This document shows, piece by piece, positions 44,111 through 53,044 of a stretch of DNA of 64,000 bases. Numbering within the stretch: position 1 is the first letter of the stretch; each line of letters starts with the position of its first letter. A program made the translations under genes and the position numbers. The stretch lies in contig JAWPHD010001138.1 in the NCBI GenBank assembly GCA_037043455.1, positions 186,001-250,000 of the forward strand. Direction: 5' to 3'. This DNA comes from Cyrtodaria siliqua. Lineage: Eukaryota > Mollusca > Bivalvia > Adapedonta > Hiatellidae. The notes under the pieces are model-generated. The model saw only the letters and a list, made by a program, of their open reading frames with translations. It was not told the origin of the DNA and made no database searches.

Positions 44111-44884
44111 CGACTGTGTGTTCTCATTCGGGCATGAACGTATAAGCTTGTTTGACACTTGTTTCATCTTTGTAAAGATCATGAGGTGTACGATTCAGGG
44201 AAATTTTGACTCTCTTGTTTAGGGCATGGATACTTTGTTTTCACTTGAATTCTACCAAATGTGTACGGCCAGTAGTGTGAAACAGGCCCACTTGGGCCTC
44301 TTGTGTTTAAAGCTGAGTGATAAATTGAACATTCGCCTAGGTTCATCTGTGTCTTTTAGTAAAGTCAGAAAGCAAATTGTTTTGTTCTCTTGTGTATCGC
44401 AGAACTATGCATGATGTAGTACACATACTCATAATACCCAATATTAACCGGTACATCTAGGATTGCACCACGGGAACACCGTAGTTTACACATCGTAACA
44501 TTTGTTATATATTATTTAATACGAATTTATGGTGCAACTATAACCAAATGGATTTTACTATTTGTCTACTGACCTGAAGGTTGAGGATTCTAGCCACATA
44601 TACGGCAAAACAATTTAAATCCATATTACGTTAATTCAAATAGTGTATACAAAAATTACTATCGAAATAATCTGATTGATTGGTTCTAATAATTTTACAT
44701 GTGATTACTCTGAATCAATATATATATACAATAATCAAGTTATTAAATAAATAATAAAAAAATAAACAATGGAAATTTTGGAAATGTTTAACAATGAAAG
44801 AACCATAACTCCAGCGTTACCAGTGGAATCTGGGGAAAAAAAGCAATAATTATAAAATAAAATAAAAAAGTAAATAAAACAAGA
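44111..44884. other. No gene seen
   Basis: A hairpin, AGGCCCACTTGGGCCT, lies at about 44284-44299. The surrounding 'gtgtacggccagtagtgtga' resembles a repeat terminus. The rest is AT-rich. Confidence 0.35.
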
Positions 44885-45265
44885 CGTCATACTGATGCTT
44901 CCTGCCAAATTTCGTAGAAATCCAACAAGCCGTTTAGGAAGAGTAACACCGACAAGAAATTTAAAGTAAACATGTCAAAGAGCCTAACTCCGTCACAAAT
45001 CAGCACACCGGAACAAAAGTGCGATATGCACAACTAGACATCTGACCGATGCTTCCTGCCAAGTTTCGTCGAAATCCAACAAAGCGTTTAGAAGAAGTGG
45101 CGCCGACAAGAAATTTAAAGTAAAAATGTCAAGGGGCCGTCAAAGATTTCAAAGAGCCTAACTCCGTCAAAAATTGACGAAGCGGAAAAAAACGCAATAT
45201 GCACAACTAGACATCATACCAATGCTTCCTGCTAATTTTCGTCAAATCCAACACGGCGTTTAAAA
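44885..45265. repeat. Three ~155-170 bp tandem units
   Basis: 'gatgcttcctgccaaatttc', 'gt.gaaatccaacaa.gcgt' and 'gacaagaaatttaaag' recur near 44894, 45050 and 45221. Confidence 0.75.
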
Positions 45266-45269
45266 AAAA

Positions 45270-46055
45270 ATTGAAAATAAAAAACCTGTGTAAGTTTGAT
45301 TAAGATTGCTCAAGAAATGTGGCCTGTATCGTGTTAACAACATGTAAAACTCCATATTTTCTATTCATGGATTCATGGGGTTACTGGTCCGACCTTGCCC
45401 ATTATCGAACTCGTCCGAAATTTTATGGTCATATACAATCTATACAATTTTGGTTAAGATTGCTCAAGTAATGTGGCCTCTATCCTGTAAACAAGATGAA
45501 AAACTCCATTTTTTGGCTAATTCAGAGGCCATAACTCTGGTGTTACCGGTCCGATCTGGCCCATTATTAAACTCGTCCGAGATCTTATGGTGGCAATCTT
45601 GGTCAAGATTGCTGAAGTATTGTGGCCTCTATCGTGTAAACTGGCTAAAACAGCATTTGTTCTAATTCTGGGGCCATAACTCTGGTATTACTTGTCCGAT
45701 ATTGCCCATTATCGAAATCGTCCGAGATCTTATGGACATATACAATCTGGGGAAGTTTGGTTAAGAATGCTCAAGAAATGTGGCCTCTATCATGCAAACA
45801 AGATGAAAAACTGCATTTTTTGGCTTATTCTCGGTGTTACCGGTCCGATCTGGCCCATTATCAAACTCGTCCGAGATCTTATGGTGGCACTCTTGGTTAA
45901 GATTGCTGAAGTATTGTGGCCTCTATCGTGTCAACAAGCTAAAGGTTGACGACAGACGACATACGACAGAGTGGACGAAGAGTGGTCACAATAGCTCACC
46001 CTTGAGCACCACAATAGCTCACCCTTGAGCACTTCGTGCTCAGGTGAGCTTAAAG
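45270..46055 (+). mobile_element. Tandem-core element with terminal hairpin
   Basis: About five alternating units of 100-200 bp with 'aagattgctcaagaaatgtg', 'gcctctatcgtgtaaacaag', 'ccataactctggtgttaccg', 'gtccgatctggcccattatc' and 'gaactcgtccgagatcttat'. The element ends with a duplicated 'cacaatagctcacccttgag' and the hairpin GAGCACTTCGTGCTC followed by 'aggtgagcttaaa' (about 46013-46052). A 3' hairpin close to the end with a tandem core is the layout of Helitron-like non-autonomous elements in bivalves; the family assignment is inference. Leu/Ser-rich frames inside are artefacts. Confidence 0.6.
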
Positions 46056-46059
46056 TCGA

Positions 46060-46240
46060 ACAGGAAAAGTAGCATTCAAGGACGACAGTCAACCACAAAC
46101 AAACACAGAAACAAACAACAACTATAAAGATGAATAAATTGCAAGATATGACATCACAATCACAAAAGGGTTGACAACAGGCTACCGCCTTGGAAAGGCC
46201 AGTGGCAAAAAAGGGCGCTGAGGGGTATACACCAAGTGAA
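46060..46240 (-). repeat. Penelope-like 3' fragment
   Basis: 'gtagcattcaaggacgacag', 'tcaaccacaaacaaacacag', 'gacatcacaatcacaaaagg' and 'gttgacaacaggctaccgcc' match 24690-24850 in the same orientation. Truncated on both sides; it abuts the tandem-core element on its left. Confidence 0.75.
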
Positions 46241-46804
46241 AATAAACGTGTTGTATTTGGTAATTGTTTTTTTAAAGTTGCGTTCCCCTGTATCCGCCCT
46301 TGTTAATGTTGTCATTATAATCGCGTCTTATCGTTTTGAATATATAAGCACAGTTTAAAGGCTCAGAAATATCAAGTTTCTTCTTCTTACGGTTGAGCAA
46401 TTAAAAAAATAAGCATTCTTTTCAAAATTCAGAGTGTCTCGAATTAAGTTGATGTTAGTCATGTTAATGGTGTGATTTCTACCACATAACACATATTTCT
46501 CCCATCTGCAAATATATACAGACCATAATTGAAAACTAACCACCCAAGACACCCTTAAGAATTTAGACTTATTGAAAAATCTTGAATAAATTAAACTAGT
46601 TTTTGTTCGTAATCGGGTGTACATGTAGTTAGTTGAAGTAAATAGGGGTGTTTACATGAAGTGTATGGGTAAAATGAGCTTTACTAGGTGGAAAATCACG
46701 AGGTGCACAACACGATTCACAAAGTTATGTCTATTTCTAAGTTAAAATCAGATTCTTGCTGAACCCTAAATATAACAACTGCTCTAAATTTAACAAACTG
46801 CACT
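46241..46804. other. No gene seen
   Basis: AT-rich; the 89-codon minus frame at 46355-46624 has no recognisable motif. Confidence 0.35.
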
Positions 46805-47120
46805 CAAGGTAACAACCTACACTGAAGGTGACAACCCATAGCCCTTCGCCAACTACACCTAAACAAAACCCGCAGAACTTCGACCACTACATCTAACCAA
46901 ACCCATAGCCCTTCACCCACTACATCTAACAAACCCATAGCCCTTCGCCCACTACACCTAAACAAAACCCACAGAACTTCGACCACTACATCTAACCAAA
47001 CCCAAAGCCCTTCACCCATTACACCTAACCAAAAGTCGCAGACCTTCGCCCATTAAACCTAACCAACACATATTGTCCTTCACCCACTACAATTAACACA
47101 ACCCGTAGCCCTACACCCAA
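46805..47120. repeat. ~34-bp minisatellite
   Basis: About nine units of 'aacccatagcccttcgccca', 'ctacacctaaccaa', with a second subtype 'acccacagaacttcgaccac'. The two subtypes alternate in places (46845-46990), giving a dimer. Frames rich in Gly, Val and Trp on the minus strand derive from the repeat. Confidence 0.9.
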
Positions 47121-47140
47121 TACACAGCAGTATCATGATT

Positions 47141-47194
47141 ATGTGGGTTAGGTCGATATATATATCGATATATATATATAGACTTAACCCACAT
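47141..47194. repeat. Hairpin with TA-rich loop
   Basis: Arms ATGTGGGTTAGGTC (47141-47154) and GACTTAACCCACAT (47181-47194), one mismatch, around 'gatatatatatcgatatata'. Likely cruciform-prone. Confidence 0.85.
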
Positions 47195-47299
47195 AAACAT
47201 AACCAACTTCAACTGTGTGACGTGAGATAAACATGCAAGGAAGCTGATCCTGACAATGAAACGCATTGTATGCGCGTTAAGTTGGCTGGCTCTGCGTTC

Positions 47300-47585
47300 T
47301 GCATTCTGCTTTCATCATTCGATTACAGTTCTGCGTTCAACATTAGGACACAGTTCTGCGATCAACATTCGGACCCATTTCGTCGTTCAACATTCGGACA
47401 CAGTTGTGCGTTCAACATTCGGACCTAGTTCTGCTTCAACATTCGGACCCAGTTCTGCGTTCAACATTCGAGGTCAGTTCTGCGTTCAGCATTCGAATCC
47501 AGTTCGGCGTTGAATAATCGGACCCAGTTCCGAGTTCAACATTCAAAGCCAGTTCTACTTTGAACATCTGGATCCAGTTCAGCAT
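47300..47585 (+). repeat. 25-bp minisatellite
   Basis: About eleven units of 'agttctgcgttcaacattcg' plus 'gaccc', degenerating towards both ends. Several units keep an AACATTCGGA core. Ser/Phe frames are not genes. Confidence 0.92.
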
Positions 47586-47676
47586 TTTAATATTGTTTCT
47601 TTCGTAATGATAACATGCAAATGAGTCGATTAAAGCAGCACTGTTCATACCATTACAGATCAGTACATACTTTGTT

Positions 47677-47843
47677 GACTTTTAACATTTAGCTGTTAAC
47701 GGATTCCACTAAACGCCATATGTTAAACTTTATAACATTTAGCGTTTAGTAATTTTTAACATTTAGCGTAAGATACTTTAACCTTTAGTGGAAGTTTTAA
47801 CATTTAACGGAATTTTAACATTTAGCGGTGCTACAGCATGCTT
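47677..47843 (-). repeat. Right ~170-bp inverted repeat (partner of 42649)
   Basis: Reverse complement reads 'gcatgctgtagcaccgctaa', 'atgttaaaattccgttaaat' ... 'cagctaaatgttaaaagtca', in the same order as 42645-42840. The sub-repeat is the same 'ccgctaaatgttaaaa'. Confidence 0.75.
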
Positions 47844-47939
47844 ACATGAAATAAATATATATCAGATGTAATTGGATAATAAATAGAATCCGTGCCGTAC
47901 CGTACATCATTTGTGTAACAGTTATCACAAATAAAGATG

Positions 47940-48015
47940 TAATGTAATCAACATTATTAAATAAATAGATAAATAAATAACATAAATAAATAAATAAATA
48001 ACATAACATAACCAA
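47940..48015. repeat. (AAAT)n / ACATA simple repeat
   Basis: 'aaataaatagataaataaat', 'aacataaataaataaataaa' and then 'taacataacataacc'. Confidence 0.85.
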
Positions 48016-48249
48016 GAAATTAATGACATTACATAACGTAACAATTCAAATTGGTAATTTCAAGGTGTGAGAAACTCTTAGGCAGATTTCAATGACTAAC
48101 TTTTTCTGACATTTTCATTTTACAATTATATCCCTTTGACACTTATAAAATGTAAACATTCCGACATAACTTCACTTTTTATCTCCCGCCGATTTCGCGG
48201 AGGGATATAGTATTGTCATCCGATTTTAATAACATTTTGCACAAATGTT

Positions 48250-48447
48250 CACGAGCCACAATGAAGGTGCTCAGTGACTTGGCAGAAGCCAGAGCAGTAA
48301 GAGAATAAACCATTAAGGGCATGACAAGAAAGATCATGGACAAACATCAAACGCCACCGTCCCAATGGGCTTTAGGTAGGCGTCATCATAGGGTCCACTG
48401 CCTGTCCGGTCATCGTACAATTACAGAGGAAAGCATAGTGGCGAACA
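48250..48447 (-). pseudogene. Penelope-like C-terminal fragment
   Basis: 'aatgaaggtgctcagtgact' to 'gaaagcatagtggcgaac' matches 25056-25246 with few differences. Minus-strand translation gives the TGQA.DPMMTPT C-terminus and stop, then the start of the 3' region. It ends abruptly at 48447, next to an unrelated coding fragment on the plus strand. Confidence 0.75.
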
Positions 48448-48597
48448 CCACCAAGCAAGCTCATCATAAAATGAAAGTTATCAGATCTGACAAACACAAG
48501 CTGAGCAGCTATGAAATTAATAAAACAAGCTTGTCCGCATATGATGATAAAAGGTACTTATTAGACAATGACCAAGATGCACGAGCATATAAATAAT
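48448..48597 (+). pseudogene. Fragment with NKxxLSxxDDKRYLL motif
   Basis: The plus frame reads HHKMKVIRSDKHKLSSYEIN, then KTSLSAYDDKRYLLDNDQDA and a stop at 48595-48597. The pattern IRSxxHxxxxYExNKxxLSxxDDKRYxL is one I remember from the C-termini of large self-synthesising-transposon or DNA-polymerase-associated proteins in invertebrate genomes. I cannot name the family with certainty. The N-terminal part is missing, cut at the Penelope-like junction, so this is a broken fragment. Confidence 0.35.
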
Positions 48598-48679
48598 AAT
48601 TAAAATCAAATACAATATATTACCTATTATATATGACACATCAATTTGCAGAAAAGGCATGCGAAAAACTTTAGGAGTT

Positions 48680-48985
48680 AAAAGACAAATATAGGAAAGC
48701 ATTGCTATTAGGCAAGCTAGGTCAAGTAGAAAATGATGTGATTCGTGCTGATTTTCTAGATACTAAGAATAGTCAAATTAATAAATGAAAACGATTATTA
48801 TCGGAAATGGATTATTATCTTAAAAAACTTGATGAAAACTGGGAAAAACTTCTCGATTTGAAATGTGAAATATATGCTTGCAGAAAAATAAAGTATTCTA
48901 TGATATAGTGTGATATGTATAGTGATGACGAGGATGATTGTCCAGTTCATTCCGACTTTGTTTGAGAGCATTAAAAACGATTTCA
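48680..48985 (+). pseudogene. Coiled-coil-like coding relic, unknown
   Basis: One frame reads KYRKALLLGKLGQVENDVIR, ADFLDTKNSQINK, a TGA stop at 48786-48788, then KRLLSEMDYYLKKLDENWEK and LLDLKCEIYACRKIKYSMI, another stop, and an acidic SDDEDDCPVHSDF. Heptad-like Leu/Ile spacing and charge pattern look protein-coding despite the two stops. It follows the DDKRYLL fragment on the same strand and may be part of the same decayed element. No domain was recognised. Confidence 0.3.
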
Positions 48986-49027
48986 GGCTCGATTCCCTCT
49001 GACTTTGTTAAATCAAATCAAAAACGA

Positions 49028-49273
49028 TTAAAGGTTCGGGCTGGATTGCTTTCTTAGAGAGCGGCTGGATTTGAATGTAGTTAGGATAAAGTGCCAAATC
49101 AAAATATCAATTATCCTATGAGTAGTATAGAAACTGGGGTTACCAGTTAAGTTTTTTCCGAAGGGGTTTGCAAAACGAGTTTTAAATTTGTTGGTGGGGC
49201 TTGACAGCACCCCGTCTTGGAACTGATTGTTGTTTCGATCAGTTTTTCCTGGAGATTTTAGCTTGTTTTTCAT
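49028..49273 (-). CDS. Possible small ORF, unknown
   Basis: A minus-strand ATG at 49273 opens MKNKLKSPGKTDRNNNQFQD, then GVLSSPTNKFKTRFANPFGK and NLTGNPSFYTTHR, polar and basic, before a hydrophobic AT-rich tail. The first 55 residues look like coding sequence (even use of Asn, Lys, Ser, Pro). The tail may be read-through beyond a lost splice site. No family was recognised. Confidence 0.2.
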   Translation of the reverse strand: MKNKLKSPGKTDRNNNQFQDGVLSSPTNKFKTRFANPFGKNLTGNPSFYTTHRIIDILIWHFILTTFKSSRSLRKQSSPNL

Positions 49274-49299
49274 GCCGTGACGTGCAAATTTGCCAGCTT

Positions 49300-49990
49300 G
49301 TCATGTAGGAGACACCGAGGGGAAAACTGCGCTAGTAACCGCAGTTCCTATACTACTTAAAACGCTATGTCTTGTGTCAATTTTTTAATCGCAAATATGC
49401 AATAATTATTATTTTAAGCATTTTTAAACACGCTATATAATGCGCCACATCTAGTCACTAGACTAGTGTCAATTGTTTAATCGTAGATATACAATCTAAT
49501 TTTATGCTTAGCAGTGAAATAGTGGATTTTAGCTATAAAATAAAAGTGGTATTTCATACGTGTGAAATATAGTTTTATTTTTTTCACTGCTGGAACTACT
49601 CTTTTTTTTTCTTTTTTTTTTTTTAGAAAATAACTGTTTAATATATATCATTCCACTGTAAATGGTCTAAAAAATTAGTTTAACTTTTAAAAACTGGTCA
49701 AGTATTTCAGAATTGTTGTCATTTACAGTGAAACATGTCAGTTGGTCTTTTTTTTCAATAACTACTTGTTTTCCCGAAAGTTGCTATAACAGTTATGCCA
49801 TTGGATTGGAAATAAATTGACTAAGAAAACGATTCTTAGATTATTGAAATCGGTTAAGTAGTTTAGAAGTTATGGGGATTAAAAACAGCAATTTTATCAT
49901 ACTTTAACAATGACGTCGTCAAATTTGTATTTATTTTTCGGAATATACTGCAGTACACTTCAATTATAAAGCATAAAATAAAAGAAAATG
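49300..49990. other. No gene seen
   Basis: AT-rich with T runs (49603-49624). 'gctagtaaccgcagttccta' and 'cgctatataatgcgccacat' are isolated GC patches. Nothing else was supported. Confidence 0.35.
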
Positions 49991-49991
49991 T

Positions 49992-50128
49992 GTTGTTTTG
50001 TCGTGAATAACAGATTTTATTTCATCTCGAAGTGATCAAAATTCAATATTTTATTCGTGAAAATATAAAGTTTTCACACTTCTCGATGAAATAAAATCTG
50101 TTATTCACTCCAAAACAATAAATATCTT
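49992..50128. mobile_element. Foldback / hairpin element
   Basis: Arms 'ttgttttgtcgtgaataaca', 'gattttatttcatctcgaag', 'tg' (49992-50033) and their inverted copy 'cacttctcgatgaaataaaa', 'tctgttattcactccaaaac', 'aa' (50079-50120) flank a 45-bp AT-rich centre. A single arm of the same family occurs at 58368-58430. MITE-like; the superfamily is unknown. Confidence 0.75.
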
Positions 50129-50204
50129 GTATATATTGAGCATTTTTAAAATACTGTCTAATTCATCAACCGCTAATATAATGTTACACAATTTGTAAAC
50201 TTAC

Positions 50205-50303
50205 CTACTCTGTATCCGACACAACTGTGGGAGAGTCTAAAGTAGCGTGGTTTTTGTATTCTATTTCGTGAGGTTTTTGAGGTGGCGGTATCGGTGTTGG
50301 GAA
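50205..50303 (-). CDS. Candidate 99-nt exon, Pro-rich tail
   Basis: Preceded by 'gattttttgttttttag', an excellent polypyrimidine tract and acceptor. It is followed directly by GTAAGT (50204-50199), a consensus donor. Length is 99 nt (phase 0). In frame 0 it reads FPTPIPPPQKPHEIEYKNHA then TLDSPTVVSDTE and a TAG that is the last codon of the exon. A second frame, PNTDTATSKTSRNRIQKPRY and on to the donor, is fully open. The first looks more protein-like (Pro/Glu/Asp-rich, like a cytoplasmic tail), the second would let the gene continue. It is phase-compatible with the mini-exon at 52978-52992. No family was recognised. Confidence 0.35.
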   Translation of the reverse strand, partial: FPTPIPPPQKPHEIEYKNHATLDSPTVVSDTE

Positions 50304-50399
50304 CTAAAAAACAAAAAATCAAACAAATCGTGTTATTTGTTGAAAACAACATAGATCTACATAGTCCTTGTATAACAAACATATTTTAAGTTTTCCTGA

Positions 50400-51100
50400 A
50401 AAAATGTTCCAGAGTACTGTACTGTAGCCTACTATTACTACAGTACTCTGGGACAAAATATACTACTCAAAATTTGCTATGGATCACTTTTGTTTTATTA
50501 GAAATTAATTCACAATAACGATTTTAATTTCATTGATACTTCAACTATTCCACAATTTGAATCAAGTTATGAGATCACATGAACATACACTGCCCTAAAT
50601 GATTTCATGTAAAATAGAAACAAGCAAGGATTTACGCAATCGTAACATAGCTGCCGAGAGACAAGAAGTTAACATAATAATATATCAAGTCACGGGTGTT
50701 AAAACAATATTGAAAAAAAAAATGTTGTCACGGAGACATGAACACGCCACGACCGTTTTTTCTTACATTCTTCCCGATTTTTACCATCAGTTCTTCCTAC
50801 CAAGCATTTTATATCAATGTGGGCGACCTCGCTTCTTTCTGTTCAAATACCTTGACATTCCTAACATATTGATTACAATTACCTTGTAACACGACGTGCT
50901 AAAAGTACACATCAGCACAGAAATACAAGTGTTCACATGTAAGGGGTAAGTGTGCGTTAGAGTGTGCATTACAACACATATGAACTGTTTACTGTTACCA
51001 TGTGTAATTATAAGATTTCGTTATCAAAGTGAAAAATATAAAGGAACTGTTGCTAACTTACCATCAGCAATAATGAAAACCAATGAAAATTATAAAAAGA
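50400..51100. other. No gene seen
   Basis: A small inverted repeat, CAGAGTACTGTA/TACAGTACTCTG, lies at 50412-50450. Otherwise AT-rich; the 96-codon plus frame at 50599-50889 lacks any motif. Confidence 0.35.
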
Positions 51101-51104
51101 AAAG

Positions 51105-51178
51105 AAGGAAATCAGCAGGCTTGAACCCTACCTTCCATCCACTAACACGGCGCCCCGACCGACTGCGCTATTGAAGCT
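51105..51178 (-). repeat. tRNA-like sequence (SINE head)
   Basis: On the minus strand TAGCGCAGTCGG (A-box-like) and GGGTTCAAGCC (B-box-like) are 30 bp apart, and the T-arm GTAGG-GTTCAAG-CCTGC pairs fully (one G-T). The anticodon arm is poor, so it is not a working tRNA. A pyrimidine-rich tail follows. Confidence 0.5.
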
Positions 51179-52977
51179 TGTGAATGTTTCGTCGCTAATA
51201 TACATATAATAGTAGTGATTACATGCTACATTTCAGTAGACTGGTTTACGAAAACGTCATTTCTGCAAGTGAAATGGTAACCTTTCAACATAACACAATA
51301 AGTGTTTATACCATTCAAATTTTTCAGACGAGTTCTCTAGGAATTCAAGTTGTAAAGCATGCTTATTGCCACTTACATGAGTCACAGTCTGTTAACCATA
51401 TACAGAAATAAAACCCATATAAGAGTCAGCTGCCTTTGGCAGCTGAATAATGCAATTTATTTCAGCAAGAAATTAAGACAGAAAAAAGTGATCCTTAGCA
51501 AACTATGAGTAGTATATGTTTGTTTTCAACAAATAACAACTCCATGTACATAGTTTTAAAAACATTTTCTTTTACTGGTTTTAAATGTAAATAACTAATT
51601 GGGGCACCTGCTGAGACTACTTTTCAAAAAAAGGAATTTTTTTAAAATCAAAACACCGATACTGTTACAGTACAGCCACCTGTGACGCAAATGACGTCAT
51701 TGCTTTCTGCGCAAAATCGAAGCCATTTTGTTTTCTGTCCCTGATAGATGTAGGTCAGCTTTCTAAGCCTATAATATATTTCCAGGAGAATTGAATAAGT
51801 CTATTGGTAAGTTTATATGTTTGAACTGGTTCAGAAAAGCCTGGTCTATGAAACTGCATATTTACAACTATGTTTGATAGGCTGTTCAAATCATTAAGCT
51901 TAGCAGATTCATCTTTTCGAACCAAGTTGTTTCGCTCCTTTTAGTTTCATACCACGAACATTGGACTGTACATAGTGCCATGATTCTGAGAAACAAATTT
52001 GAGACACAGGTAGTCGGCACAGAGCTAGGATAGTAAAAGATGGACTTAGAGTGATTAAAATATTACTCAATCGATTTCTGGAATTTCTTTTTATATATAT
52101 CTATATGTATACTGATATATTATATCGGATGGTGTTCCCTAATATCGCGGTACTTACTGTTTTGCAATTTAAAAAAATGATAATACAAAATTTATTTAAA
52201 ATTATTTTTGTCCTGGTTACGTTCACAAGCATCTCATCTGTATTTGTACATAGTATTAAAACATTAGATGGATTAAATATTAAAATAATTTTATCCGATA
52301 TCGGCAGCTATGTTTTTACTGTTCTCAGTGGAAAGTACTCTAATATCGCGGCAAACAGTGGATGCCCTGTCTAGAGTTTAATGAAAACAAATATAAATAA
52401 AATAAATGGGGGGGTATATATACAAATAAAACTACAACTATATGCTGAAATTCAACAGTTTCTTTTAATAATCACGCAAGTTACATCAATTCATCACTCA
52501 AAACTCTTTTTTTCTTTACTTTTTTAACTTTTGTACAAGCAGTTAGACCTTTGTAAGGCTGTGTGTACATCTGAAAACAGAGTCACGCCTCAAAACTGTA
52601 AGATTACAGCAGTACTTAAGGTGTTTCCAATGTGGACAGAAGTCAGACTTTCACCAAGAAACAAAACAAAGTGTCTCGCACCCCCTCAATATGTGCGACT
52701 ACAAATCAATTTGGGAACTCCGTACGAAAATGCACAGCAGGGCCTCTTTATTATTTCCCCTTTATTTAGTGGCGCTGTTGGCAGGTGCCCTGTTCGTCGC
52801 AACATAGCGTCGTCACGTGACCAGAACAAGTACCATCAAGCAGACGGTTATTTGACTGAGCCCAACGTTTATAAACTTATTTTACTAAGTGTATGGGTTC
52901 TTTTGTTGGCAATGGGGTGGCGGAAATTTACATTGTGATGTTTTTATGTATTTATATGGAAAACAAATTTTACTTAC
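51179..52977. other. No confirmed gene; CRE at 51692
   Basis: Contains TGACGTCA at 51692-51699, with TGACGC 9 bp before it and CAAAATGGC on the minus strand near 51722, a promoter-like cluster without an evident transcript. 'ctaatatcgcgg' occurs at 52138 and 52339. The 107- and 135-codon frames at 52051-52374 and 52531-52938 have no motif. If the 52978 mini-exon is real, this is its intron. Confidence 0.35.
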
Positions 52978-52992
52978 CATGAGTTGCGACAT
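52978..52992 (-). CDS. Candidate 15-nt first coding exon (MSQLM)
   Basis: Minus strand: 'tatcggcaaaATGTCG', five codons, then ATG|GTAAGTAAA, a consensus donor at 52977-52972. Phase 0, compatible with the exon at 50205-50303 across a 2.7-kb intron. Fifteen coding bases cannot be tested by composition, so this rests on the start-plus-donor pairing alone. Confidence 0.2.
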
Positions 52993-53044
52993 TTTGCCGA
53001 TATATATTTGTAAACATTTGCGTGACATTCACTCTTATCATTGA

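Noticed and set aside
46804..47019. Gly/Val/Trp repeat protein on minus
   Set aside because: Derived from the 34-bp minisatellite.
52531..52938. 135-codon frame
   Set aside because: Starts at TTG, has no motif or splice signals, composition similar to surrounding non-coding DNA.
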